Below, in pieces: positions 1-8,811 of a DNA stretch of 64,000 nucleotides. This DNA is from Clostridium_AI sp964409685 (GTDB lineage Bacteria > Bacillota > Clostridia > Lachnospirales > Lachnospiraceae), in the NCBI GenBank assembly GCA_964409685.1, contig CAYPEJ010000007.1, positions 62,001 to 126,000 on the forward strand, in the 5' to 3' direction. Within the stretch, counting starts at the first letter, position 1. Every line of letters starts with the position of its first letter. Under the pieces are notes generated by a model. That model saw only the letters and a list, made by a program, of their open reading frames with translations, did not search any database and was not told the origin of the DNA. A program made the position numbers and the translations under genes.

Positions 1-444
1 CTCAACAATATTAGAAAATGAAGTTTTTGCTTTCGATAAGATTGTACTATCGTAAACATCCATATATGCTTTCGCAATATCACCAATCGTAATTAGTCCT
101 ATCAAATGATTTTTATCCCCTACGATTGGTAATGTTACAATCTTATTATCTCCTAAGATTGTCCACGCTTTCTTTAAGGAAATCTTTTGGGATACACCTT
201 CCACTTTGCGAATCTCAATATCTTTTACTTGAGTACGCACGTCGGAAATATAGCTTGGCGCATTTACACCAAATCGATCTAATACAAATTGAGTTTCTGG
301 ATTGACTTGTCCACAACGTTTCGCTTTGTAATTCTCTCCAGTTACTTCTCTTTTTAATGCTGCATAGGAAAGTGCCGCACAGATAGAATCTGTATCTGGA
401 TTTCTATGACCTATGACATAAACAGTTTGTTGTTCGTTTTCCAC
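1..444 (-). CDS. Manganese-dependent inorganic pyrophosphatase with CBS domains (family II), 5' part only
   Basis: This is the N-terminal part (about 148 residues) of a family II pyrophosphatase, which hydrolyses pyrophosphate to two phosphates in the cytoplasm. The DHH-superfamily motif I is visible near the start (GHRNPDTDSICAA). It is followed by a CBS domain (about residues 70-135, with LPIVGDKNHLIGLITIGDIA), which in this family binds adenine nucleotides and tunes activity. The start is GTG at 444, six bases after an AGGAGG site at 451-456. The gene runs off the left edge, so the rest of the CBS pair, any DRTGG domain and the DHHA2 domain cannot be seen. Confidence 0.85.
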   Translation of the reverse strand, partial: MENEQQTVYVIGHRNPDTDSICAALSYAALKREVTGENYKAKRCGQVNPETQFVLDRFGVNAPSYISDVRTQVKDIEIRKVEGVSQKISLKKAWTILGDNKIVTLPIVGDKNHLIGLITIGDIAKAYMDVYDSTILSKAKTSFSNIVE

Positions 445-480
445 TTTAAACCTCCTGTAGATATCTATGGTGTATTTTCA

Positions 481-1911
481 CTATATGTGAATAGTGTATG
501 CATTTTCTCTATTTAATTTGTACTGTTCTTCTTGAAAAATCTTTACATTCTCTCTAGTATCTTCAAAAACAATAATGATTTCATTCTGTAACTGTTCCAT
601 TAATTCAATCAATGCTTTCACTGTAGGTAAATATAGGGAATCTACACCTTCTATCAATAAAATACTATTTCTTAGTTTGTCAACTCTTTGCTCTAGTTGA
701 ATATGATTCAGATTTTCTCCTTTAATTCTCGCAACCTGACTTTTTTTCACGACTCCGGCTTTTTGCAATGCTTTTGCAAGCCTCTTTACAAAGTCAAGGT
801 TTTGAATTGGATTCTCAGTTGTCACATAGAAGTAGTCAATTCTATCACCATTTTGTATTTTTTCAAAGCAATTTTTTAAATCTTTTCTCGTACCTTGTTG
901 CTTTGTATAATGTTCAAAAATTTGTGTTAAATTCCACTCACCAACGATCAATTCCTCTTGAGGTTCTTCCTTCGCAAGTATTTCCTGAATTGCTTCTTGC
1001 AGTGACTCAAGCCTTAATGCTTTTACAGTTTCTATATCTTTTTCTTCTCCTACTTCAATTCGTTTTGTAGGCTCTTCTATCTCAGGTTCTGACTTATCTG
1101 CTATCTTTAATTTCAGTGCTTTAATATCTTCCATTAAATCTTGTTGCATATTAGTTTGTACGTCCTGTGTTAAAGTTATATCCTGTTTTAACTCCTTTTT
1201 GAGTTTTACTTCTTCATCAAATGCTTGTATATCTGAAATCTGTTTACCAAGATCCGTTGTATTATATAATAAACCTTCTGTTTTTTCTACACTGTCCAAT
1301 TTTTTCCTGTAAATTTGTGGTTTTGTAAAGAAAGAAGTATCTCCTTCCAAATAATAGGCACGCAGTAACTTTGCCTTTTCTACAATGACACCTTCACCAA
1401 ACCATAAGATAATATCATCGCACTCCTTAATACAGTTCTCTGCGTCACCTGCTTTGTGATATGTTTTTGCAAGCTCAAAAGCCCACTCTTCATAATAATT
1501 GGATTTTTTTAATTGCTCTAAAGAATGAATTCGCACACTATAATCCGCATGTTTTGCCTTATCAATTAAGTACCGTAATATATAAGCGTCGTCCGTACCC
1601 TCGCAGTATCTTATGTAGTCCTCATAAGATGCCTCCGCTTTTTCTAGTTCGCCCGCTTGTAATTCCAAACAAACTAATTGATATAGGACATGTTTGGATG
1701 CATTCTTCTGGTAAATTCGTACTAACATTTCTTTTGCATTATTATACAATTTTAAATTATTATATACTTCAAAAAATGCCTTTAAATCTACAATGCTTTT
1801 TACTTTCGTCATATCGATGGTTTGCAACACATCATAAGCCTTATCATATTTTTTCGCTTTTATATATTTTCGTACTTCTGCACACTTCATATCCATATCA
1901 AATTTCCCCAT
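481..1911 (-). CDS. TPR-like repeat protein with a degenerate AAA-like C-terminal domain
   Basis: Function unknown; 476 residues. Residues 1-200 read as helical TPR-like repeats (for example a pair around VLYQLVCLELQAGELEKAEA). Residues 200-320 are charged and Glu/Lys-rich, likely a linker or coiled coil. The last 150 residues resemble the CbxX/SpoVK type of AAA ATPase: a hydrophobic Walker-B-like strand (SILLIEGVDSLYL) and a sensor-1-like strand (IIIVFEDTREN) are present. The expected P-loop GNPGTGKT is replaced by TENPIQNL, so ATP binding is unlikely. The chosen start (1911) follows an AAAGGAGG site; the upstream ATG at 1929 contains that site itself. It is divergent from sdaAB. Confidence 0.7.
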   Translation of the reverse strand: MGKFDMDMKCAEVRKYIKAKKYDKAYDVLQTIDMTKVKSIVDLKAFFEVYNNLKLYNNAKEMLVRIYQKNASKHVLYQLVCLELQAGELEKAEASYEDYIRYCEGTDDAYILRYLIDKAKHADYSVRIHSLEQLKKSNYYEEWAFELAKTYHKAGDAENCIKECDDIILWFGEGVIVEKAKLLRAYYLEGDTSFFTKPQIYRKKLDSVEKTEGLLYNTTDLGKQISDIQAFDEEVKLKKELKQDITLTQDVQTNMQQDLMEDIKALKLKIADKSEPEIEEPTKRIEVGEEKDIETVKALRLESLQEAIQEILAKEEPQEELIVGEWNLTQIFEHYTKQQGTRKDLKNCFEKIQNGDRIDYFYVTTENPIQNLDFVKRLAKALQKAGVVKKSQVARIKGENLNHIQLEQRVDKLRNSILLIEGVDSLYLPTVKALIELMEQLQNEIIIVFEDTRENVKIFQEEQYKLNRENAYTIHI

Positions 1912-1971
1912 TCTAAATCCTCCTTTCATGTTTATTCTTGTTTTTATTGCAAACCAGTAACATTTCTTACA

Positions 1972-2000
1972 ATTCTACCATTCCTATGAAATGAATACAA
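1972..2000 (-). promoter_or_regulatory. Candidate promoter for the TPR protein
   Basis: On the minus strand TTGTAT (1995-2000) and TAGAAT (1972-1977) are 17 bases apart, with a TG just upstream of the -10. It lies about 60 bases before the start of the gene at 1911. The rest of the 1912-2247 gap is AT-rich, with the sdaAB promoter at its right end and no other gene seen. Confidence 0.45.
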
Positions 2001-2185
2001 GAATCAATTTTTTGCCTTAATATTTCTAATATATTTCTAAGAAAAACAACAAAAACTATATACTGATTTCAAAAATTATTCTTTGTCTATATAGTACGTT
2101 TCAATCATGAAAAATATATGAATTTATTTAAATGTAAACTAATGTGAACCAAATTCTTTGAAATCTTTAAATTTGTAGAAATTAA

Positions 2186-2214
2186 TTGAAATTTGTCGCA
2201 TGAAATAGTACAGT
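2186..2214 (+). promoter_or_regulatory. Candidate sigma-A promoter of sdaAB-sdaAA
   Basis: TTGAAA (2186-2191) and TACAGT (2209-2214) are 17 bases apart, ending 33 bases before the sdaAB start. Confidence 0.5.
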
Positions 2215-2247
2215 TAGTTTAACAACACTACTAAAGGAGTTCTTAAA

Positions 2248-2937
2248 ATGAGTTTATTTGATATTATTGGCCCTGTAATGGTTGGACCTTCCAGTTCCCA
2301 TACAGCAGGTGCAACTAGAATCGGGTATATTGCCCAAAGACTATTAGGAGCCCCTGTGAAAAAGGCAATTATTTATCTACATGGTTCATTTGCCTTGACA
2401 GGTGAAGGTCATGGAACTGATAAAGCCTTAATCGGCGGTTTGCTTGGAATGCTTCCTGATGACGAAAGATTACCACACAGTTTTGAAATTGCAAAAGAAC
2501 AGGGTATATTATTTGAATTTCACGAAAAGGAAATTCGTGGAGCACATCCTAACACAGTTGAAATGGACTTATTCTGTATCAATGGACGTTCTCTTAATAT
2601 TGTAGCTTCCTCTATCGGAGGTGGTAGAATCAAAGTCTGTCAAATTGATGGATTAGATGCGAACTTTAATGGTGATTTACCTACTTTAATCGTTCATAAT
2701 CAAGACCAGCCTGGTCATGTTGCTAAAGTAACATCTGCACTTTCTGCAAAAAATGTGAATATTGCAACCATGCAACTTTATCGTGATAATCGTGGTGGAA
2801 ATGCAGTTATGGTCATCGAATGTGATCAAGAGATTCCAATTGTGGCAATAAAATGGTTAGAACGTTTAGAAGGCGTTGATAAAGTAACGTATCTATCCTT
2901 GCAAGATGGCAATATGCCTGAATCCGATAATATCTAA
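2248..2937 (+). CDS. sdaAB: L-serine dehydratase, iron-sulfur-dependent, beta subunit
   Basis: Small subunit of the two-part iron-sulfur L-serine dehydratase, which deaminates L-serine to pyruvate and ammonia. 229 residues, normal for the family. The N-terminal block MVGPSSSHTAGA is the serine dehydratase beta-chain signature. The C-terminal 75 residues form an ACT domain (DQPGHVAKVTSALSAKNVNI), which in this family probably senses the amino acid. An AAAGGAG site lies 9 bases before the ATG. The alpha subunit follows 20 bases later, so the two form an operon. Confidence 0.93.
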   Translation: MSLFDIIGPVMVGPSSSHTAGATRIGYIAQRLLGAPVKKAIIYLHGSFALTGEGHGTDKALIGGLLGMLPDDERLPHSFEIAKEQGILFEFHEKEIRGAHPNTVEMDLFCINGRSLNIVASSIGGGRIKVCQIDGLDANFNGDLPTLIVHNQDQPGHVAKVTSALSAKNVNIATMQLYRDNRGGNAVMVIECDQEIPIVAIKWLERLEGVDKVTYLSLQDGNMPESDNI

Positions 2938-2957
2938 GAAAGTCAAAGGAGATTACC

Positions 2958-3824
2958 ATGTTTCAATCATTAGAAGAAATTAGACAAAAATCAGTAAATG
3001 AAAACAAACCATTTTGGCAAGTTATTATTGAAGATGATATGAAGGAACGACAAGTTCCAAAAGAAACTTCATTTGAAACAATGCGACAAATGTATTCCCA
3101 AATGAAACAATCCGATGAATCCTATAACAAGGACTTAAAATCATCCAGCGGATGTGTTGGTGGGGATGGCGATAAACTAAATCAATATTTTAAAAAGGAA
3201 GACAATTTAGCTGGTGAATTTATCGGAAAAATTATGGAACGCGCAGTAAAAATGGGAGAATCCAACGCCTGTATGAAAAAAATTGTTGCAGCTCCAACTG
3301 CTGGTTCTTGTGGTGTAATCCCAGCTGTATTTATCTCCATTCAAGAACGATTTGACATTCCAGAAGATAAAATGATCGAAGCACTTTACGTTGCCGCTGG
3401 TATCGGTGAAGTAATCGCTTATCGTGCTTCTATTTCAGGTGCACAAGGCGGTTGCCAAGCGGAAATTGGTTCTGCAAGTTCAATGGCGGCTGGTGCATTA
3501 GTATATCTTCGTGGCGGAGATGCGGATGCAATTGTTCATGCTTCCGCTATTGCAATGAAGAGTTTACTTGGATTAACTTGTGACCCTGTTGCTGGGTTAG
3601 TAGAAGTTCCATGTGTAAAACGTAATGTAATTGGTGCTGTAAATGCTGTTACAAGTGCAGATATGGCATTGGCTGGATTAAGAAGTTTTATTCCACCAGA
3701 TGAAGTAATAGATGCAATGCGTGAGATTGGTGATATGTTACCTTCTAGCTTAAAGGAAACAAGCGAAGCTGGGTTAGCGACTACACCAACAGCATGTGCT
3801 CTTTGTGAAAATCATTGTCACTAG
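2958..3824 (+). CDS. sdaAA: L-serine dehydratase, iron-sulfur-dependent, alpha subunit
   Basis: Catalytic large subunit (288 residues) of the clostridial serine dehydratase. Family signatures visible are APTAGSCGVIPAVF, SGAQGGCQAEIGSA and CDPVAGLVEVPC. Three conserved Cys in these blocks are the expected ligands of the [4Fe-4S] cluster that acts as a Lewis acid on serine. The C terminus ends in a further Cys-rich tail (ACALCENHCH), as in many clostridial homologues. It has its own AAAGGAG site and follows sdaAB in the same transcript, which ends at the hairpin at 3858-3896. Confidence 0.93.
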   Translation: MFQSLEEIRQKSVNENKPFWQVIIEDDMKERQVPKETSFETMRQMYSQMKQSDESYNKDLKSSSGCVGGDGDKLNQYFKKEDNLAGEFIGKIMERAVKMGESNACMKKIVAAPTAGSCGVIPAVFISIQERFDIPEDKMIEALYVAAGIGEVIAYRASISGAQGGCQAEIGSASSMAAGALVYLRGGDADAIVHASAIAMKSLLGLTCDPVAGLVEVPCVKRNVIGAVNAVTSADMALAGLRSFIPPDEVIDAMREIGDMLPSSLKETSEAGLATTPTACALCENHCH

Positions 3825-3857
3825 ATCGAATTCCTTTTCATTTAGTAATAATCAGAG

Positions 3858-3896
3858 AGAAGATACTGACTCTATCAAGAGAAGGTATCTTCTTTT
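3858..3896 (+). terminator. Rho-independent terminator of the sda operon
   Basis: A 9-bp perfect stem, AGAAGATAC (3858-3866) with GTATCTTCT (3885-3893), followed by a short T run. Confidence 0.65.
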
Positions 3897-3979
3897 GATA
3901 TCCCCTCTTTAAAATACAATTTATTCATTTCCAAATTTATGATATACTATTTTCTGTAAATGATAAGGAGGGCATACAA

Positions 3980-5101
3980 ATGAATAAATCTATTCAAAAG
4001 TTTCTAAGTTTCTTATTACTATTTTCACTTTTGATTACAGGTTGTTCAACAACCAATACAAATCCACCCAAAGGGGATCACTCTTTTACCTCTTCCATCC
4101 CCAATGTTTCAAACACTCCATCCAAAACATCTTCTGAACTGAAAGTTCACTTTATTGATGTAGGACAAGCGGATTGCATCTTAATTCAAAACAAAGAGGA
4201 AAATGTCCTAATTGATTCTGGTAATCGTGCCGACTTTGACACCATCAAAAACTATCTTGAGCAATTAGGTGTTATAACCATTCAACACTTCATTTTAACA
4301 CACCCACATGAAGATCATATTGGTTCTGCTGCTAAGATCGTAGAACACTTTAACATTGAGCGTGCATATATGACTGACGCATCTGCGGATTCTAATGTAT
4401 ATACATCCTTAATGGAACAGCTTAAAAAGAAAGAGATTACACCAATTTATCCATCTATCGGTGATAACTTTTCTATTGGAGAAACCATCTTTACGTTCCT
4501 AGGTCCTGCGTCTACTTACGAGGATGTCAATTCTATGTCTTTAGTGGTTCGTGCTGATTTTGGCTCTAATAGTTTTCTATTTACAGGAGATACTACAGAT
4601 GAAGCAGAAAGGGATCTTTTAAATGAAGGGGTAAATTTGGAAGCCGATGTGCTAAAAGTAGCTCATCATGGTAGTCGAGATTCTAACACTTATGTATTTT
4701 TAAAGGCAGTGAATCCAACTTATAGTGTTATCTCTGTTGGTATTGATAATGATTATGGGCATCCAACGGAAGATGCTTTAAGCCGATTAAATGACGTAGG
4801 AAGTACTTTATTCCGAACTGATGTATCTGGAACCATTGTGGCAACTTCTGATGGTACCAATATTACATGGAATACGACTGGGCAAGAAAGCACAAGAGAA
4901 CATATTTCTGATGGAAATGGTCTTGTAGAAGATAACGATGAAGTGGAATACTCTACTTCTTACATTGGAAATAAAAATTCTAAAGTGCTACATCTTCCTT
5001 CTTGTGGAGCACTTCCAAAGGAAGAGAACCAAGTTAGATTTTCTTCTAAACAAGAAGCACTTGATGAAGGATATCATGCTTGTCAGCGTTGTAATCCATA
5101 G
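3980..5101 (+). CDS. Secreted lipoprotein with ComEC/Rec2-type metallo-beta-lactamase fold
   Basis: 373 residues. An N-terminal signal peptide ends in a lipobox (LLITGC, Cys-22), so the mature protein is probably anchored on the outer face of the membrane. Residues 55-300 form a metallo-beta-lactamase fold of the ComEC C-terminal type, with the metal motif THPHEDHIG, a second Asp in FTGDTTDEAE and a His in VAHHGSRD. The last 45 residues carry a separate cysteine pattern (LPSCGAL...CQRCNP) like the small Ada/Excalibur-type metal-binding tails of secreted Firmicute nucleases. ComEC-type domains are linked to DNA degradation during uptake; extracellular nuclease is the best guess but is not proven here. 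A TGATATACT extended -10 lies at 3940-3948. Confidence 0.8.
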   Translation: MNKSIQKFLSFLLLFSLLITGCSTTNTNPPKGDHSFTSSIPNVSNTPSKTSSELKVHFIDVGQADCILIQNKEENVLIDSGNRADFDTIKNYLEQLGVITIQHFILTHPHEDHIGSAAKIVEHFNIERAYMTDASADSNVYTSLMEQLKKKEITPIYPSIGDNFSIGETIFTFLGPASTYEDVNSMSLVVRADFGSNSFLFTGDTTDEAERDLLNEGVNLEADVLKVAHHGSRDSNTYVFLKAVNPTYSVISVGIDNDYGHPTEDALSRLNDVGSTLFRTDVSGTIVATSDGTNITWNTTGQESTREHISDGNGLVEDNDEVEYSTSYIGNKNSKVLHLPSCGALPKEENQVRFSSKQEALDEGYHACQRCNP

Positions 5102-5130
5102 TAAATCATAACAAATAGCGATTTTCCAAA

Positions 5131-5168
5131 AAAACTGGTATAAACCTCTTGCTTATACCAGTTTTTAT
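5131..5168. terminator. Bidirectional terminator between convergent genes
   Basis: A 13-bp perfect stem (5131-5143 with 5153-5165) with A-rich and T-rich flanks. It serves both the lipoprotein gene on the left and the minus-strand gene ending at 5176. Confidence 0.8.
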
Positions 5169-5175
5169 TTTATCT

Positions 5176-7506
5176 CTATTTTTCCTTATAAAATTCTAAT
5201 GTATCCAAAACTTCCTGCGGTACTGCAATCTTATCTTTTTCCAAAGCACGAATTCGTAATTCTAATTCACGAACCTTATGCGTTCTTTCTCGTTCACGAC
5301 GTGCTAATGCTTCTGCAAAAATTGGCTGTGCCGTAACTTTATCTCGAATCTCCTTCGGAAATGGCACATAAGTTGCAAGCAATCCTCTCGCTACCTTATT
5401 TAATCGAATCTCGCCACGATATTCTCTTGTGACCCACGCTATATAATCAATCAAGAATACCTCTCTATTATTACCACGTCCACGGGCAATCTGACTCTTT
5501 AATTTTTCCTTTTTCTCTGTCGTCAAATCACGATTCTTTTGATAGAACTGGATGTAATCTACATACTCTGATGTTAAAGAAGGATACTGAATATTATTCC
5601 AAGCAGTTCCTTGAATCGTACGACAAAGTTCCCAACGGAAACGTCCAAATAATTCAAGTAACATTCCATCCATACCTTCTTCTGTTAGCACTGGTAGCAA
5701 GAAACGACCTGGCGTATTACGTTTACGTCCTGTGATTTCCTGCCACATAACACCTTTGGAACCGCAGATAGGAAGTAAAATAATATCTGGGAAAACTTGT
5801 TCCATAATATATTCTTTCTTAACCCCATTTTCTAAGTCAGAATATAAGCGTTCACGATAGAATACAGAGTAATCCACTGTTAATAAACGATTTACTGCTG
5901 CATTGATTTCTTTCGCTGAGTGGAACGCCTTCTTTACTCTTGTATAGAATACATCTGAGTATAAAAACGGAACAAATGTTGAGATTCGTCCACTTGCAAC
6001 ACGGCTATTGTATTTCAACATATTGCGAATTTCATATTGTAATTTTAACTGTTTATTTTGACTTAACTCGTTGATTTGAATATCTGTTAATTTCTCTAAT
6101 CTCTTACGTTCACGCAAAGAATCAAAGTAATCTAAGTCAAATTCACTCTTAGATGGGGCTTTTTTCTGCTCATAGATATGAGCAAGCCAATCTGTAATAG
6201 AATATACTCTACAAGGACCCACACCTTCTGTATCAAATTTCAAGCTATACAAGTCCATAATCTCTTCTTTAGTCAATAAACGTTCATCTATAAAACCAAA
6301 GTTTAAGAATAAATTGATTACGGTACTTGTTTCTTGTTTTTCATAAGCATTTAAGAATACCTTTTCGTATATCTGATAAAATGCTTCACTAACTCTTCTT
6401 CGAATTCTCCTTGGCTCATCTTCCGTAGAAGCTTTATCGCCTAACCGAATGAATTCTTCCATTAAGTCTTTAAACTCTCGAACCTTATCATCTGATTCTC
6501 CTGAGAATAGCAGAATCTTATTCAGTGAATCTTTCACATCCTGCATTACTGCATATTCATCTAATACCACTTCGTCACTTTCCTCTGCAACATCTTGGTT
6601 CGTTGAGAAATCCCCAGACATCACTTGGAAATATGCATTTTCTAAGTAGGAGTGATCCACACTTGCATCATATCCTACATCCTTGTTTAGTACTGCTTCT
6701 GCATTATTAATCTCTTCCACACAACGATCAAATAGGTGTGTAATAGATTCTTTCGTATTTTTATCTTGTGTAATATCTTTGATACGACCTACAATCTGTC
6801 TCAGTAAACACGTCTCATCATTGGAAAAAACACATGCTAGTACTTCAGCTAAATACTCTTGAAGCTTCCCACACTCTTCTATTAACATATTAATTACTTC
6901 AATTTGTCGTTTAGCCTCATATGTACTTACGATACTCTTGGTATAAAAAGCTTTATAAACATCCATTGCACTTTCTGAACTTGCACAATAATATTCAACT
7001 GCTTCTAATTTTTCGTTACTAATTGGGTCTATAGAACCCAACTTACTTTTTCTTGTCATCTCTTGAACTGGATAACCAATTCTCACACTAAAAGAAACAA
7101 ACTCTGTATAGGTGTCATTCAAGAAGTTAAATAACTGCATTCCACAGTCTTCTAGTTCATTTCTAATGCGCTCTAATTCTTTGATATAACGCGCCTGTGA
7201 TGCAATAAGCAGTCCACCATAATCTTTATTCCCCGAGACTGCTTTCTTTAAATCCTCAAAAGAGGTTACTTCGAAAACATAGACAATTGCATTATCTAAT
7301 GCCAAATATGTCGATTGATACCTTCCTTGTGGAAAATCTGCTACACCAATAAAAGTTCCTGCCCCTGCAGTGATTTTGGCACCTTTGCTTTTAATCTCCA
7401 CCCTACCTCGAAGAACCAATCCAATCAAATTGGCAACATCGTTTTCTCTAAAAATAATTGTACCTTCCGGTATTTGATTCATTGCGTTCTTATTTAACGC
7501 TTCCAT
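5176..7506 (-). CDS. Large protein with N-terminal cyclic-nucleotide-binding-like domain
   Basis: 776 residues, no recognised family for most of its length. Residues 10-105 resemble a cNMP-binding beta barrel (IPEGTIIFRENDVANLIGLVLRGRVEI...), like the Crp/Fnr sensor domain. No helix-turn-helix is visible behind it. The middle part (about 110-470) is helical and acidic. The C-terminal part is basic and ends in a likely coiled coil (RRERERTHKVRELELRIRALEKDK). No signal peptide or membrane segment is seen. The start at 7506 is preferred because a GGAGG site lies upstream (7519-7523), although the spacing is long; the upstream ATG at 7536 has no good site. It is a probable signal-responsive cytoplasmic protein of unknown role. 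Confidence 0.65.
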   Translation of the reverse strand: MEALNKNAMNQIPEGTIIFRENDVANLIGLVLRGRVEIKSKGAKITAGAGTFIGVADFPQGRYQSTYLALDNAIVYVFEVTSFEDLKKAVSGNKDYGGLLIASQARYIKELERIRNELEDCGMQLFNFLNDTYTEFVSFSVRIGYPVQEMTRKSKLGSIDPISNEKLEAVEYYCASSESAMDVYKAFYTKSIVSTYEAKRQIEVINMLIEECGKLQEYLAEVLACVFSNDETCLLRQIVGRIKDITQDKNTKESITHLFDRCVEEINNAEAVLNKDVGYDASVDHSYLENAYFQVMSGDFSTNQDVAEESDEVVLDEYAVMQDVKDSLNKILLFSGESDDKVREFKDLMEEFIRLGDKASTEDEPRRIRRRVSEAFYQIYEKVFLNAYEKQETSTVINLFLNFGFIDERLLTKEEIMDLYSLKFDTEGVGPCRVYSITDWLAHIYEQKKAPSKSEFDLDYFDSLRERKRLEKLTDIQINELSQNKQLKLQYEIRNMLKYNSRVASGRISTFVPFLYSDVFYTRVKKAFHSAKEINAAVNRLLTVDYSVFYRERLYSDLENGVKKEYIMEQVFPDIILLPICGSKGVMWQEITGRKRNTPGRFLLPVLTEEGMDGMLLELFGRFRWELCRTIQGTAWNNIQYPSLTSEYVDYIQFYQKNRDLTTEKKEKLKSQIARGRGNNREVFLIDYIAWVTREYRGEIRLNKVARGLLATYVPFPKEIRDKVTAQPIFAEALARRERERTHKVRELELRIRALEKDKIAVPQEVLDTLEFYKEK

Positions 7507-7618
7507 TCGATTCAGACACCTCCACCTATTAAGCATATCTTAATTATACAAGTTATTTGAGTGAATTGAAAGTGCTATATGACCTATTTTTATTTTTTAC
7601 CTACAATTCCATTTTTTC

Positions 7619-7700
7619 CCTTCCCCTGAGTGAGCATTCAGCCCTGTACTTTAGGGACTTTTTGATTAATAGGAAATGTTGTGTAGCGAAATTTCCTATT
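7619..7700. repeat. Dispersed structured repeat, copy 1
   Basis: It contains a small CCCT/AGGG hairpin followed by a 12-bp perfect inverted repeat, TTAATAGGAAAT with ATTTCCTATTAA, around the loop GTTGTGTAGCGA. A second copy with the same order of elements is at 29096-29176. It lies just beyond the SRP RNA terminator. Confidence 0.6.
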
Positions 7701-7701
7701 A

Positions 7702-7741
7702 AAAATAAAAAAGAACAGTACATGTATTCACATACTGTTCT
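7702..7741 (-). terminator. Terminator of the SRP RNA transcript
   Basis: A 9-bp stem AGAACAGTA / TACTGTTCT (7712-7720 with 7733-7741), followed on the minus strand by a long T run. A second 7-bp hairpin (GAATACT/AGTATTC, 7748-7767) precedes it. Confidence 0.75.
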
Positions 7742-7804
7742 CACCTAGAATACTGAACGAAGTATTCTCCTTTATATCTTGTTTATACGAATTATTATGA
7801 ATAA

Positions 7805-8071
7805 CTCCGTGCATCGAGCTTTGAAAATGCTTCACAGACGTTACCTCTACAGTTAACTCAGTCCCAGCACCCTCACGGCACACAAGAGTGCCTGCTTAGT
7901 GCTGCTTCGTTCCCGACCTGACACGGTTCACAAGTTCCTGTTGCGCGAGACCAGAACGTCAACGCCACTTATAAAGGGCAGCTCTACAAATACAAGTCCG
8001 AGGCACGATATCACTCCTGCTGTAGCGGATTGCAGGTACAGGGCACCGCTAACTCCCCAGCTGCACGGAAA
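7805..8071 (-). ncRNA. ffs: Signal recognition particle RNA, large bacterial type
   Basis: Read on the minus strand, it has the clostridial SRP RNA 5' part (GGGGAGTTAGCGGTGCCC and CTGCAATCCGCTACAGCAGG). The conserved S-domain tip GTCAGGTCGGGAACGAAGCA contains the GGAA tetraloop and the symmetric loop bound by Ffh. The ends pair, CCGTGCA (8062-8068) with TGCACGG (7807-7813), giving about 267 nt, the size of Gram-positive scRNA with an Alu domain. The RNA pairs with Ffh and FtsY to target membrane proteins. It lies downstream of tadA, as in many clostridia. Small open frames across this stretch are not genes. Confidence 0.93.
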
Positions 8072-8123
8072 TTTTATTAACAATATTATGGCTTCTTTAC
8101 ATGTTGTAAAAAAGCGTAAGTTT

Positions 8124-8152
8124 AGTATACGCAAAAAATCTAGCTCTGTCAA
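8124..8152 (-). promoter_or_regulatory. Consensus sigma-A promoter of the SRP RNA
   Basis: TTGACA (8147-8152) and TATACT (8124-8129) with exactly 17 bases between. It lies just past the tadA stop and about 50 bases before the SRP RNA 5' end, so the RNA is made from its own strong promoter and then trimmed. Confidence 0.88.
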
Positions 8153-8157
8153 GCATA

Positions 8158-8637
8158 CTATTGGAATTTTTTCTTCTCTTCTTTCTTCTTATTTCTTAAC
8201 TCACGAAAGAACTCTTGCATCATTTCCGTACACTCTTCTTCCATTACACCACAAACCAGTTCTACTTGGTGATTAAACGCTTGTACTTGCAATAAATTTA
8301 AGATAGAACCAGCACAACCAGCCTTTGGATTCATTGCTCCAATTACAACCTTTGGAATTCGAGCTTGCACAATCGCACCAGCACACATCTGACAAGGTTC
8401 TAATGTGATGTACATCGTACAATCTTCTAATCTCCAATCGCCCGTTATTTTAGCAGCTTTATGAATTGCCATAATCTCCGCATGTGCCAGAGGATTTTTC
8501 TTCATATTCCTTTTATTATACGCCCTTGCAATAATCTTATCATCCTGTACTATTACACAACCAATCGGAACTTCTTCTAGTTTGTATGCCTTTTTCGCTT
8601 GCTTTAGCGCTTCTTTCATAAATTTTGCATCATTCAT
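8158..8637 (-). CDS. tadA: tRNA adenosine(34) deaminase
   Basis: Converts adenosine-34 to inosine in the wobble position of tRNA-Arg(ACG). 159 residues, normal size. The zinc-binding cytidine-deaminase signature is intact: the HAE motif (LAHAEIMAI), with Glu as proton shuttle, and PCQMCAGA with the two zinc Cys. The C terminus is Lys-rich. It is immediately upstream of the SRP RNA, an arrangement common in Firmicutes. Confidence 0.93.
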   Translation of the reverse strand: MNDAKFMKEALKQAKKAYKLEEVPIGCVIVQDDKIIARAYNKRNMKKNPLAHAEIMAIHKAAKITGDWRLEDCTMYITLEPCQMCAGAIVQARIPKVVIGAMNPKAGCAGSILNLLQVQAFNHQVELVCGVMEEECTEMMQEFFRELRNKKKEEKKKFQ

Positions 8638-8811
8638 GTTCCATCACCTTTTTATTAAAATTGGTATCATTTTATCATAGGACACCCTTCCTAGCAAATT
8701 TATTTTCTCTAATTATGTTCCTTGAAACCACAATATATATAGACAGATTTCAAAAAAAGCGTTACCATAAATACTATGTTAATTTATTCTATTGGAAATC
8801 GAGGTGTACCA

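Noticed and set aside
7899..8276. Open frames on both strands across the SRP RNA
   Set aside because: They overlap the highly conserved SRP RNA and its promoter and have no ribosome sites.
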